Shown one piece after another: positions 28,101 to 35,514 of a DNA stretch of 38,119 nucleotides. The first letter of the stretch is position 1, and each line of letters begins with the position of its first letter. Source of the DNA: Arthrobacter crystallopoietes BAB-32 (GTDB lineage: Bacteria > Actinomycetota > Actinomycetes > Actinomycetales > Micrococcaceae); contig NZ_ANPE02000100.1 in NCBI RefSeq assembly GCF_000328305.2, positions 1 through 38,119 of the forward strand, written 5' to 3'. The notes under the pieces were generated by a model. The model worked only from the letters and a program-made list of their open reading frames with translations, searched no databases and had not been told where the DNA came from. The position numbers were made by a program, and so were the translations under genes.

Positions 28101-28774
28101 CGCTCGTCCCCCCAGGCCACCGGATCCGGCTGGGCCCGATGGTCCGCCGTCAGTTCGAGGAAGCGGTCGCGGCGCTCGCGGAACACCGGCAGCAGATCCT
28201 GCAGGCTGTGGTCACTGCGGGAGCGGTTGCCCAGCACCAGCGTGACCGTGGGCGACGGCGCGATGCCGGCCTTCAGCAACTGGTCGCCATAGGCCGCGAG
28301 CTGAAGCAGCGCAGTGACCTTGGCATGCCGGGCGAGTTTGGTGTCGTACACCGCGTATCGGGCGGTGCCGCCGTCCTGTTCCTTGACCAGGAAATCCGAG
28401 CGCCCGTGGAAACTGCCGTCGAAAAAGGAGGCCTGGAACACCACGTCCGCGCCGGAGCGCAGCGCCTCCATCGACTCCGCGTGCTTATCCTCCAGCAGGG
28501 GCCGGGTGTAGCCGGTGATTTCGCTGATTTCCACGACGCCCGGTCCGAACCTGTCCCGGAAATCCTGCAGCACGCTGTGTTCGTGCACATCCCCCAGGGC
28601 GGCCGTCCGTGCGAGCATCTCGTCCGGTTCGAACTCGGCCTTGGGGCTGCGTCCGAGCTTCTCATCCAGCTTCCGCAGCAGCTGGTACTCGCACTGCGCC
28701 GCGACGACCAGGTCGCTGGCTGTGAAGATGAGTTCCCGGGGCGCTCCCGGCTGCAGCGGATCAAGCAGGAACAC
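25178..28774 (-). CDS. TM0106-family Fe-S nuclease fused to a DEDD-like domain and SF1 helicase
   Basis: The 1198-residue protein has three parts. Residues 1-240 are a RecB/Cas4-like nuclease: C28 in AAQCEYQ, AVYDTKLARH near 145 (PD-(D/E)XK core), and CGRCDYC near 230. This Cys spacing fits a 4Fe-4S staple as in AddB and Cas4. A middle RNase H-like domain starts DIFFDFEGD near 341. The C-terminal SF1 (UPF1-like) helicase has GPPGSGKT near 815, VIDEAGQF near 919 and GDPQQLP soon after. It probably processes DNA or RNA ends; the cell process is unknown. The GTG at 28774 has AGGAGG 4 nt upstream. Confidence 0.88.
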   Translation of the reverse strand: MFLLDPLQPGAPRELIFTASDLVVAAQCEYQLLRKLDEKLGRSPKAEFEPDEMLARTAALGDVHEHSVLQDFRDRFGPGVVEISEITGYTRPLLEDKHAESMEALRSGADVVFQASFFDGSFHGRSDFLVKEQDGGTARYAVYDTKLARHAKVTALLQLAAYGDQLLKAGIAPSPTVTLVLGNRSRSDHSLQDLLPVFRERRDRFLELTADHRAQPDPVAWGDERYTACGRCDYCAEQVALHRDLRLVSRMGSTRRRKLHALGITTIDLLAAMELPAGESPDGALARLRDQARMQTGLAEPDGAVEYTDGDGTAHRLAYRLLEANALGTLPRSSEGDIFFDFEGDPLWQDQTGEWGLEYLFGVMENPADPGAVPPFRPFWAHSRAEEGKALADFLDYVARRRQQFPDLHIYHYANYEKAALRRLSLQHVIGEDAVDTLLREGVLVDLYDVVRNSLRISEKSYSIKKLEPLYMGDNLRAGEVKDAGASVIAYALYCEARDSGRAAEAERILASIRDYNEYDCLSTLRLRNWLLELADKRGIPRAQPPAAAAERAPDDPSPEEARLLEHVAAATERALHAGREISAADQAVAMVAASVGYHRREDKQFWWGHFDRLNAPLSDWWETRDVFTVESGEVLQDWAKPSPRKNPVRRLRLTGTLAPGSTIKEGTKLCRVYDPPLPRHLYDQDTGVNYRGFCFGSEVVGLDAVGDKDVVLLDERLPRTAEEYHELPMALTPDQPPSSKPLREALSALAAEVGRNLPRLPQQPALDLLQRLRPRLATLPALPQVGEGADAYIDAIAAAVADLDHSYLAVQGPPGSGKTHVGAHVIGRLVERGWKIGVVAQSHAVVEHMMTAAIEKGGVPLDRVAKKSNGNPVPWHQTTDADVARLLGAAGGALVGGTAWTMTGSNVPAGSLDLLVIDEAGQFSLANTLAVSQAARRLLLLGDPQQLPQVTQGTHPEPVDQSALGWLSAGHATLPEELGYFLALSWRMHPDLCQAVSELSYEGRLSSASAASGRLLEGAAPGVECVLLEHSGNSTSSPEEAGEVVRQVRRHLGLPWTDPQAGPSARPLAQADILVVAPYNAQVQLIRHCLEADGLPDVRVGTVDKFQGREAPVVIISTAVSDATRALRGMDFVLNRNRMNVAVSRGQWRAVIVRSQALTGYLPARPEGLEELGAFIGLCMPDPSQSSTGRRRLEHDV

Positions 28775-28799
28775 GGTGCCTCCTGATGCAGAAGTTGGT

Positions 28800-28842
28800 C
28801 CCGCCGGCTCCGAAACCCCGTTGGGGGACCCGGGCCGGCGGG
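28800..28842. terminator. Hairpin between the hypothetical gene and the nuclease-helicase
   Basis: CCCGCCGGC (28800-28808) pairs with GCCGGCGGG (28834-28842), with an inner CCCC/GGGG stem. GAAGTTG and CAACTTC extend it outside. It may end the upstream minus-strand gene. Nothing else is seen in 28775-28974. Confidence 0.4.
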
Positions 28843-28974
28843 CGGCTTGTGATGCTCAACTTCTATCAGCCGGCTGCGACATTTTTTGCAGTTCGAGGCA
28901 GGCGGCCCTGCCGGTGCCACGGGCCTGCCGACCGCCAAGGGAGGACACAGACTGTGCCGCAGCGCGCCGGTGCC

Positions 28975-29319
28975 TTAGTTGCAGTCCCGGGCTCCGCCGT
29001 CGTCGTCAAGCATCCGCTGCAGCGAGAAGAACCGGTTGCCGGACCCCGGCCTGATGCTGGGAATAAGCAGTTTGGAGTACTTTTCGCACCAGAGCGCGGT
29101 CCCGTCCGAGTCCTTGGAGGCCTCCACGATGGCGCGGATGTCCTCGGAATAGAGCATTTTCTGCTCGCCGTCCAGGCACAGCTGGACCAGGCTCAGCTCA
29201 GCTTCGATATGGACGGAAACTTCGATCCATTCGTCCAGGACACTGTCGTCGCGGACGTCAAGGGTGCGGTCGTCGTGGTTGCTGCGGCTGTCTTTTTCTG
29301 TTGGGTATGCACTCATCAT
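28975..29319 (-). CDS. Hypothetical protein with a leader duplicated upstream of the PIN module
   Basis: I do not recognise this 114-residue protein. It starts with a polar acidic segment (SAYPTEKDSRSNHDD), followed by a compact part with EWIEVSVHIEAELSLVQLCL and LYSEDIRAIVEASKD, and ends MLDDDGGARDCN. No membrane segment is present. The start is uncertain. ATG 29319 has a weak GAGAG site, while ATG 29403 (giving 142 residues, MTKRPAFS...) has GGTGG 5 nt upstream and lies in the duplicated leader. The nuclease-helicase follows it on the same strand after 200 bp. Confidence 0.6.
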   Translation of the reverse strand: MMSAYPTEKDSRSNHDDRTLDVRDDSVLDEWIEVSVHIEAELSLVQLCLDGEQKMLYSEDIRAIVEASKDSDGTALWCEKYSKLLIPSIRPGSGNRFFSLQRMLDDDGGARDCN

Positions 29320-29383
29320 TCTTGTTCTCTCAGTTGTTCTTGCCCGCACCGAGTCCCCTTTCAGAACCTCGTTGTTCTGCGAA

Positions 29384-29432
29384 AATGCAGGCCGCTTCGT
29401 CATCCGAACCACCCAGCGAACATGGGGTTGGT
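29384..29432 (-). repeat. 49-bp leader repeat, minus-strand copy
   Basis: The block begins ACCAACCCCA and ends GCGGCCTGCATT. It differs from the plus-strand copy at 29709-29757 at 3 positions, and its last 33 bp are identical. It precedes the hypothetical gene. Confidence 0.85.
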
Positions 29433-29630
29433 GCGTGACCGGTCGGAGCCGTGCTGTACACCGACAGGCTGCCGGTGTGTTGCGGGTCACATCTCGTGAA
29501 GCAGTTCCCACTATATGGTCCGGCACCGACATAGCCAAACAGTTGCGGCGAAGTAAACAGTTTGTTGTAGGCCCGTTACTGTCTGTGACCGCCCGTGATG
29601 GGCGTGTTACTTCCAGTGAACCGCTGACTG

Positions 29631-29660
29631 GTGACGGCTGGTGCAGGCTCCGGTTATACT
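29631..29660 (+). promoter_or_regulatory. Candidate promoter of the PIN module
   Basis: GTGACG (29631-29636) and TATACT (29655-29660) are 18 nt apart. The -10 box is the best in this AT-richer gap. The interval 29433-29708 otherwise holds no gene that I can see. Confidence 0.4.
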
Positions 29661-29708
29661 CGGTCCAGCTTCAGGAATTGCGGCCGCCAAGCTCCGACTT
29701 GGCCGCGT

Positions 29709-29757
29709 ACCAACCCCACGCTCTCTGGGTGGTTCGGATGACGAAGCGGCCTGCATT
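29709..29757 (+). repeat. 49-bp leader repeat, plus-strand copy
   Basis: Inverted partner of the copy at 29384-29432. A 13-bp match (GGTGCGGGCAAGA) continues at 29773-29785, aligned with 29338-29350 on the minus strand, so the shared region is longer with one gap. It precedes the putative antitoxin. Confidence 0.85.
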
Positions 29758-29801
29758 CGCCCTCGGGCAAATGGTGCGGGCAAGAGCACGCGAAAGGACC
29801 G

Positions 29802-29984
29802 GTGCCCGGCACCGCTTCCATGAGTACAGTTATTGCCGCACGCGCCGGTCTGCGCGTCATGAGCCTGGCCGAATACGAACAAGTCGCTGCCGCACGCCAG
29901 GAGTTCGTGGACTTCCTGCTCGGGTCCGGAACCCATAGCGGTGCGGCCGAAGCAACTCCCAGAGCGAAGGCCACGGCCTGGTGA
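29802..29984 (+). CDS. Putative antitoxin of a PIN-domain toxin-antitoxin pair
   Basis: The 60-residue product reads TVIAARAGLRVMSLAEYEQV, then AAARQEFVDFLLGSG and a basic tail. It shows no clear ribbon-helix-helix, AbrB or Phd domain. It is called an antitoxin only from position and size: its stop overlaps the PIN gene start by 4 bp (GTGA). GTG 29802 and ATG 29820 are both possible starts; AAAGGA lies 3 nt before the first. GGTGCC-C-GGCACC at the first start forms a small palindrome that could be an autoregulatory site. Confidence 0.5.
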   Translation: MPGTASMSTVIAARAGLRVMSLAEYEQVAAARQEFVDFLLGSGTHSGAAEATPRAKATAW

Positions 29985-30415
29985 ACGAGCCTTCGGGACT
30001 GCTGCTGGACACCGATGTGCTGGCCGAAGTCCGCCAGCCGCGGCCGCACCCGGCCGTGGTGGACTTCCTGCAGCGGCGGCGGCACCTGGGGATCTATATT
30101 TCCGCGTTGTCCGTTGCGGAACTGCATGTGCTCGGCAACCGGGACAACGGGGGAGCGGACGACGGCGGTGCCTGGCTTGGCGAGCTGACGTCCCGTTTCG
30201 CCGGGTTCATCCTGCCCGTGGACCTCAGGGTGGCGCTCGCGTGGGCTCCGATGGCCGGCCATGTGCAGGTCTCAGCGGTTGATTCCCTGGTCGCCGCAAC
30301 GGCTGTCCAGCACTGCCTGACGATCGTGTCGCGGAATGTCGACGGCTACCGGAAGCTGGCGGTCCCCGCCATCGATCCGTGGCAGGTCGGCCAGTTCGCC
30401 GAGGACCGCGCGTAG
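29981..30415 (+). CDS. PIN-domain ribonuclease toxin (VapC/FitB-like)
   Basis: The 144-residue protein has the PIN acidic residues in order: D10/D12 in LLLDTDVLAE, E47 in ALSVAELHVLG, D101 in VSAVDSLVAATA, and N119/D121 in SRNVDGY. Such toxins bind Mg or Mn and cut RNA, often tRNA or rRNA, when the antitoxin is lost. The GTG start at 29981 overlaps the upstream small gene by 4 bp. DTDVLAE is closest to FitB-type members. The cellular target is unknown. Confidence 0.85.
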   Translation: MNEPSGLLLDTDVLAEVRQPRPHPAVVDFLQRRRHLGIYISALSVAELHVLGNRDNGGADDGGAWLGELTSRFAGFILPVDLRVALAWAPMAGHVQVSAVDSLVAATAVQHCLTIVSRNVDGYRKLAVPAIDPWQVGQFAEDRA

Positions 30416-30486
30416 GCCCTTCAGGCCTTACCGACTTGCCGCCGGTGCGCGAGAATGGAGGCAGGGGCGCGTTGGAGGAGACAGCG

Positions 30487-30765
30487 ATGGCACGCAAACC
30501 AAGAAGAACCGGCGGCACGTTCGGAGCGGTACGGGCCGAAGGCATCGGGCCGATGCCGCTGCATGGTTCGGCAGGGGATCCCGTCATGCCGAACCTGGCC
30601 GCAGCCCAGATCCCAGGTCCAGGCACCGCCCACATCATCGCGGGGGAGGGCGGCGTCCACCCGGATGACGTTTCCGACCCCTTCGAACAGCAGGGCCACC
30701 AGCGCCTGGGCGGCAGCAGGTCCGGCGGGATCCGTGGCTGGCTGAAGCGGCGGAGGCGGCGCTAG
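30487..30765 (+). CDS. Small basic protein of unknown function
   Basis: The 92-residue product begins MARKPRRTGGTFGAVRAEG and ends in a run of Arg (GWLKRRRRR); the middle is Gly/Pro-rich with HPDDVSDPFEQQGHQRLGG. I do not recognise a domain. The ATG at 30487 follows GGAGGAGACAGCG, a strong site, which supports it being translated. It lies 71 bp after the PIN gene and 41 bp before an alpha/beta hydrolase on the same strand. Confidence 0.65.
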   Translation: MARKPRRTGGTFGAVRAEGIGPMPLHGSAGDPVMPNLAAAQIPGPGTAHIIAGEGGVHPDDVSDPFEQQGHQRLGGSRSGGIRGWLKRRRRR

Positions 30766-30806
30766 CCTGCCGGGTGCCGTCCTTCGTAGTCAATAGACTG
30801 GGGATC

Positions 30807-31610
30807 ATGCCCCATGCTGTGAATCCGGACGACGCAACCCCGATCGGCTATGACGTGGCGGGCAGCGGTCCCGCCGTCGTCATGCTGCACGGATCCGCCC
30901 TCTCGCGTGCCATCTGGCGCGGCCTCGGCTATGTGAAGGCGCTGGCCGGCGACCGGACGGTGGTGCGGATCGACCTGCGCGGGCACGGCCGCAGCGGGAA
31001 GCCCCACCAGGCCGAGGCTTACGCCATGCCGAAAATCGTCGGGGACGTCCTGGCCGTGCTGGACCAGGAAGGGATCGGCAGGGCCGCAGTGGTGGGGTAC
31101 TCCTTTGGCTCGCGGGTGGGCTTTGCCTTGGCCTCGGCTGCTCCGGAACGCGTGGAGCGGTTCGCCGCCTTGGGCGCAACGTACCGGGGGCAGGGCGGGC
31201 AGGTCGCCAAGGTGTTTTTCGACGGCTATCTTGAGGCGCTGCGGAGCGGCGGCATGGAGGCGTTCATCGATGGCCTGGAAGCCGCCGGCCGGACGCTCGA
31301 TCCGTCAACCAAGGCAGCTTTCCGGGCGAATGATCCGCAAGCCCTGGTGGCGTACTTCGAGCAGACCGAACGGGAACCCGGCCTGCCCGAGGAGGAACTG
31401 AGCGGCCTCGGCCTGCCGGCGCTGCTCATGGCCGGGACCAATGACAGCGTGCGTTTGGCGGATTCGCAGCGCGCGGCAGCTCTGATGCCGGACGCGCGCT
31501 TCGTCGAACTGCCGGGGCGGACGCACGCCTCGACACTCTTCCCGGCCGGCGAGGTCCTGGCCGAACTTGCGCCGTTCCTGTCGGCACAGCCGCCTGCACA
31601 GCGGGGATAG
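30807..31610 (+). CDS. Alpha/beta hydrolase
   Basis: The 267-residue protein has the alpha/beta hydrolase fold with LHGSAL (oxyanion loop, 27-32), DLRGHGRSGKP (56-66), the nucleophile elbow GYSFGS with Ser99, an Asp near 212 in AGTNDSVR and a His near 239 in GRTHAST. It would hydrolyse an ester or related bond in the cytosol; the substrate is unknown. The ATG at 30807 follows GGGGATC and suits the fold; a GTG at 30774 would add 11 residues. It may be co-transcribed with the YchJ gene 10 bp downstream. Confidence 0.88.
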   Translation: MPHAVNPDDATPIGYDVAGSGPAVVMLHGSALSRAIWRGLGYVKALAGDRTVVRIDLRGHGRSGKPHQAEAYAMPKIVGDVLAVLDQEGIGRAAVVGYSFGSRVGFALASAAPERVERFAALGATYRGQGGQVAKVFFDGYLEALRSGGMEAFIDGLEAAGRTLDPSTKAAFRANDPQALVAYFEQTEREPGLPEEELSGLGLPALLMAGTNDSVRLADSQRAAALMPDARFVELPGRTHASTLFPAGEVLAELAPFLSAQPPAQRG

Positions 31611-31620
31611 GGTGTAACCC

Positions 31621-32022
31621 ATGCCCACGCCGACCCAGTCTTCCGCTCCGTGCCCCTGCCAAAGCGGCGCCGGCTACGATGCCTGCTGCGGCCGGCTGCA
31701 CCGCGGAAAAGCCGAGGCGGCCACGGCGGAGGAGCTGATGCGCTCGCGCTACTCCGCCTTCGCCGTCGGGGACCGCACGTATTTGTTGAAGACCTGGTCC
31801 TCGGAGACCCGTCCGCGTGGGCTGGAGCTGGATCCCGGGCAGGAATGGACCGGGCTGGAGATCCTGCGGGTGGCGAAGGGCGGCGCGGAAGATCGGGTTG
31901 GAACGGTGGAGTTCCGCGCCCGCTTCCGGACTGGCGGAATCGAGCACCAGCAGCAGGAAGTCAGCACATTCGTGCGGGAGGACGGCCGCTGGGTCTACCG
32001 CGAGGCGCTGTCGCTGCGCTGA
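31621..32022 (+). CDS. YchJ-family protein with SEC-C zinc motif
   Basis: The 133-residue protein starts with the SEC-C type CPCQSGAGYDACCG (11-24), four Cys that bind zinc, followed by EELMRSRYSAFAVGDRTYLLKTW, the mark of YchJ. The rest is a small NTF2-like domain (VGTVEFRARFR, then FVREDGRWVYREA). Its function is not known. It ends 36 bp before the convergent SNF2 gene. Confidence 0.88.
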   Translation: MPTPTQSSAPCPCQSGAGYDACCGRLHRGKAEAATAEELMRSRYSAFAVGDRTYLLKTWSSETRPRGLELDPGQEWTGLEILRVAKGGAEDRVGTVEFRARFRTGGIEHQQQEVSTFVREDGRWVYREALSLR

Positions 32023-32058
32023 GGGTGCCGGCGGCATCCTGGCCGCGCCGCCGCAGCC

Positions 32059-35000
32059 TCAGCTTTCGAGCAGCCCACGGATGTCGTCGGCGCTGAGCGT
32101 AGACGAGAACATCGCGTCGTCGTCCATGACGGAGGAGAAGAGCTTGGCCTTGGTTTCCTTCAGCGCCATGACCTTCTCCTCGATCGTGCCCTTGGACACC
32201 ATGCGGTAGACCATGACGTTCTTGGTCTGCCCGATCCGATGCGTGCGGTCCACGGCCTGGGCTTCGCTCGCCGGGTTCCACCACGGATCGAGCAGGAAGC
32301 AGTAGTCCGCCTCGGTCAGGTTCAGGCCGAACCCGCCGGCTTTGAGGCTGATCAGGAAGACCGGTGCCTTGCCCTCCTTGAAGCGGTTGATGACTTCGGC
32401 CCGCCGGCGGGTGGTGCCGTCCAGGTAGGCGTACTCGACGCCCTCGACATCAAGCCGTGCGGCTGCCTTCTTCAGGAAGCTGGTGAACTGGCTGAAGATC
32501 AGCGCGCGGTGGCCTTCGCCCAGGACATCCTCGAGCTGCTCGAACAGCACATCGAGCTTGCTCGACGGCACGGCTGAGTAATCGTCGTGGACCAGCGAGG
32601 CATCCAGGCTGAGCATGCGCAGCAGCGTCAGCGACTGGAAAATCGTGAAGCGGTGGCGGTCCATGTCCTCCACCAGCCGCAGGATTTTCTGGCGCTCCCG
32701 CTGCAGGTGGGTGTCGTAGATCTTCCGGTGCTTGGCGCTTAGCTCCACCTCGAGCACCTGCTCCTGCTTGGGCGGAAGGTCCGTGGCGACCGCCTCCTTG
32801 GTGCGCCGAAGCATTAAGGGGCGGATCCGCCGTCGTAATTTGGCCAGGAGTTCCGCACTGCCGGAGCGTTCGATGGGCCGCTGGTAGTGGTCCGCGAATT
32901 TCAGTGCGGAGGGGAAGAGGCCCGGCGCGGCGATCGCCAGGATGGACCACAGTTCCATCAGGTTGTTCTCCAGCGGGGTGCCCGTGATGGCCAGCTTGAA
33001 TCCGGTCTTGAGGTCGCGCGCGGCCTGGTGCGCCTTGGTGGTGCGGTTCTTGACGAACTGGGCCTCGTCCAGGATGAGGCCGGCCCATTCCTGTGCCTGG
33101 TAGTCCTGCGCGTTGATGCGGAAAAGCGCGTAGGAAGTAACGACGACGTCCGCCTCCGCCGCGAGGTCCGCCAGCGGGCGGCGGCTGCGCGCCTGGGTGT
33201 CGGTGATCGCGGCGACCTTGAGGCCCGGGGTGAAGCGGGCGGCTTCGTGCGCCCAGTTGGGCACCACCGAGGTGGGCGCGACCACGAGGAACGGTCCGGC
33301 GGGACGGTCCGCGCTTTCCTTGGCGTGGGCGATCAGCGCCAGCGCCTGCAGGGTCTTGCCGAGTCCCATGTCGTCGGCGAGCACCCCGCCCAGCCGGAAG
33401 CGCCACAGGAACGCCAGCCAGTTGAAGCCTTCGCGCTGGTAGGGCCGCAGCTCGGCGTGCAGGCCGCCGGGCAGCGGAGTCGGCTCGACGGACGAGAGCC
33501 GCAGCAGGCCGCTGACGGATTCCTGCCAGGCCCGGGCCTGCTCGGTTTCGGCGGCGAGCTCCTCCAAGTCCTCCCAGAGCCCGGCCTGGTAGCGGCTGAT
33601 CTTCAATTCCCCGGTGTTGCGGTCCTGCAGCGCCATGGCCTCGTCCACCAGGGCGCGGAGCTTGTCGAAGACCGGCTGCTCGAGGGAGAGGTAGGTCTTG
33701 TCCACCAGTAGCAGCTTCTTCTGCCCTCGGGAGAGCGCGCGGAAGATGTTGCCGAAGGGAATCTCGCGGCCTTCGATCTTCACCATGACGCCAAGGTCGA
33801 ACCAGTCCGTCTGCTCCGACTCCACGGTGCTGATGGTCAGCTCCGGCGTGGCGGTCAGTTCCCGATAGTCCGGGCGCTCGCCGACAACGTCCACCCGGAC
33901 GCCGTCGAGCCTTTCCAGGCGCGGCAGCACCTCCTGGGTGAACTCGACGGCGGCCATGTCCTTGAGCGTGGATTCGGCCTGGAGGTCCTGGCCGGGGAGG
34001 ATGCGGCGGACCGCGGCCAGCAGCGCGGTTTCGGCCTCGGTGTCCCGGTAGCCGGTTTCCCCTCCGGCGGGCTCGAGCGGCTTGCGCACTGCGGTTTCAC
34101 CGGCGGTGTATTCGAACTGCCAGCTGAGCTTGAGCGTGTTGGCCTTGCCATAGGCGGCGGTGAGGACCAGGACGGGCGGGATGATTTCGGGCAGCTCGAC
34201 CGACGCGTCGGTGCTGGTCAGGCTGATGGTGCGCTGCAGCCTCGGGTAGACGCGTTCCAGGAACTCGGGAATGTCCTGGACCGGGATGCTGACCGTGGCG
34301 GGCCGCTGCAGCAGTTGCTGCTCGGCGGGCGTCAGCTTCTTGTCCGTCGGCGCCAGCGTGACCTGCCGCAGTTCAGCCTGGTAACTATAGGCACCGTGGT
34401 TGCCGATGGCTCCGGCGCTTTCCAGCGGGTGCGCGGCGCCGTCGATGAACAGTACCGGGTCCAGGCTGAGGTCCGCGCCGGCTTCCGGCGAGCGTGCGTC
34501 CAGCCGCAGTTCGGCGTGCCGGCCGATGATTACGCTGGTATCCGCCTTGGCGCCCATGAGTTCGATGCCCAGGTCCCGGGCCTCGTCGAGGAGCTGCCAG
34601 AGCAGGGGGCTGCTGAACTCGTCCAGGTAGAGCCAGTCGTTGTCCTCGCCGAAGTGCAGCTGGCCGCTGGCCCGGTGCAGCGGAACGAACTGGGAGAACC
34701 AGCGGTGCTGCTCCGGGTCCAGGTTGAGCCCGTAGGTCTTGAAGCTGATCGAGTTCCAGCGCAGGTTGCTGCGGACCCAGCGGCCGCTGTCGTTGCGGAC
34801 CACCGGCCGGACGCCGAGCTGGAGCCGGCTGGTGGGCACCCGCCCGCTGTGGCTGACGCCGGAGCCGGGACGCCACTGCTGGTGTGCCTGCAGGGTCTGG
34901 TCCCGCACCTCGAACTGCAGGCCCAGCAGCATGGGGCGGCCCGAGGGCCGTTTGCCGGCGAGCCGGGGCGAGCGGGCGGTGGCGGCGGGAGCCGGATCAA

Positions 35001-35379
35001 GCAGCGGGCCAAGGGCCTGCTGCCAGTGGGGGCCGGCGGGGCGTTCGGGCAGCTTGAAGTCCTCCCGGGCCTGCAGATTGCTGAGATTGGCGAACAGCAG
35101 CGTCGCAGCAACGTGTTTGCAGTCCCAGCCCACCGGGCAACTGCAGGTGTTCTCCACCAGGCGGTAGCCGGCGTCGGAATTCTTGAGCTGGATCCGGCAG
35201 CGGTAGGGGACCGCTGCGGTGCCTTGGACCCGGCTCGTGAGCACGCCGGTGTCCGCGTCCCACGCCAGGTCCTGCACCGAGCGAGCAGTGGAGTACGTCT
35301 TTCCTCGGGCGAACGCGGCGCCGCCGACATGGCGGATGATTTCGCCGGCGTCGACCTGGGGGAAAGAAAACTCAGGCAT
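32059..35379 (-). CDS. SNF2-family helicase/ATPase with N-terminal SWIM zinc finger
   Basis: The 1106-residue protein has a SWIM finger (C79, C81, C87, H89 in NTCSCPVGWDCKH), a long middle region of DUF3670-like bacterial SNF2 sequence, and a SNF2 ATPase. ADDMGLGKT near 667 is Walker A and DEAQFVKN near 768 is the DExx box. The helicase C domain ends DPWWNPASEAQAVDRTHRIGQTKNV from 1031. Such proteins translocate on duplex DNA and remodel protein-DNA complexes; the bacterial role is largely open. ATG 35379 lies near GGAGGG. It follows the GlgC-like gene by 135 bp. Confidence 0.93.
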   Translation of the reverse strand: MPEFSFPQVDAGEIIRHVGGAAFARGKTYSTARSVQDLAWDADTGVLTSRVQGTAAVPYRCRIQLKNSDAGYRLVENTCSCPVGWDCKHVAATLLFANLSNLQAREDFKLPERPAGPHWQQALGPLLDPAPAATARSPRLAGKRPSGRPMLLGLQFEVRDQTLQAHQQWRPGSGVSHSGRVPTSRLQLGVRPVVRNDSGRWVRSNLRWNSISFKTYGLNLDPEQHRWFSQFVPLHRASGQLHFGEDNDWLYLDEFSSPLLWQLLDEARDLGIELMGAKADTSVIIGRHAELRLDARSPEAGADLSLDPVLFIDGAAHPLESAGAIGNHGAYSYQAELRQVTLAPTDKKLTPAEQQLLQRPATVSIPVQDIPEFLERVYPRLQRTISLTSTDASVELPEIIPPVLVLTAAYGKANTLKLSWQFEYTAGETAVRKPLEPAGGETGYRDTEAETALLAAVRRILPGQDLQAESTLKDMAAVEFTQEVLPRLERLDGVRVDVVGERPDYRELTATPELTISTVESEQTDWFDLGVMVKIEGREIPFGNIFRALSRGQKKLLLVDKTYLSLEQPVFDKLRALVDEAMALQDRNTGELKISRYQAGLWEDLEELAAETEQARAWQESVSGLLRLSSVEPTPLPGGLHAELRPYQREGFNWLAFLWRFRLGGVLADDMGLGKTLQALALIAHAKESADRPAGPFLVVAPTSVVPNWAHEAARFTPGLKVAAITDTQARSRRPLADLAAEADVVVTSYALFRINAQDYQAQEWAGLILDEAQFVKNRTTKAHQAARDLKTGFKLAITGTPLENNLMELWSILAIAAPGLFPSALKFADHYQRPIERSGSAELLAKLRRRIRPLMLRRTKEAVATDLPPKQEQVLEVELSAKHRKIYDTHLQRERQKILRLVEDMDRHRFTIFQSLTLLRMLSLDASLVHDDYSAVPSSKLDVLFEQLEDVLGEGHRALIFSQFTSFLKKAAARLDVEGVEYAYLDGTTRRRAEVINRFKEGKAPVFLISLKAGGFGLNLTEADYCFLLDPWWNPASEAQAVDRTHRIGQTKNVMVYRMVSKGTIEEKVMALKETKAKLFSSVMDDDAMFSSTLSADDIRGLLES

Positions 35380-35450
35380 CCCTCCATCCTTTCACGTGCC
35401 GGCCGATAGGGCCGTCCGGCGCCGGGTGCTGCACGCCAGCGGTGGGACGG

Positions 35451-35477
35451 GGCCGCCCTGGCCGTTTCAAGGCGGCC
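35451..35477. terminator. Weak hairpin between the GlgC-like and SNF2 genes
   Basis: GGCCGCC (35451-35457) pairs with GGCGGCC (35471-35477) around a 13-nt loop, 38 nt after the GlgC-like stop. No T run follows. Confidence 0.3.
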
Positions 35478-35514
35478 TGTTCCTGCCGCTCACTGGCAGT
35501 GCTGGAAAGCGCGG

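Noticed and set aside
29384-29757. Inverted repeat as the ends of a mobile element
   Set aside because: The interval has no transposase frame, and the copies include promoter-proximal sequence rather than clean termini with target duplications.
29264-29938. 224-codon plus-strand frame spanning the leader repeat
   Set aside because: It overlaps the hypothetical gene and the antitoxin in other frames and is Arg-rich; only its internal MTKRPAF start is noted as part of the repeat.
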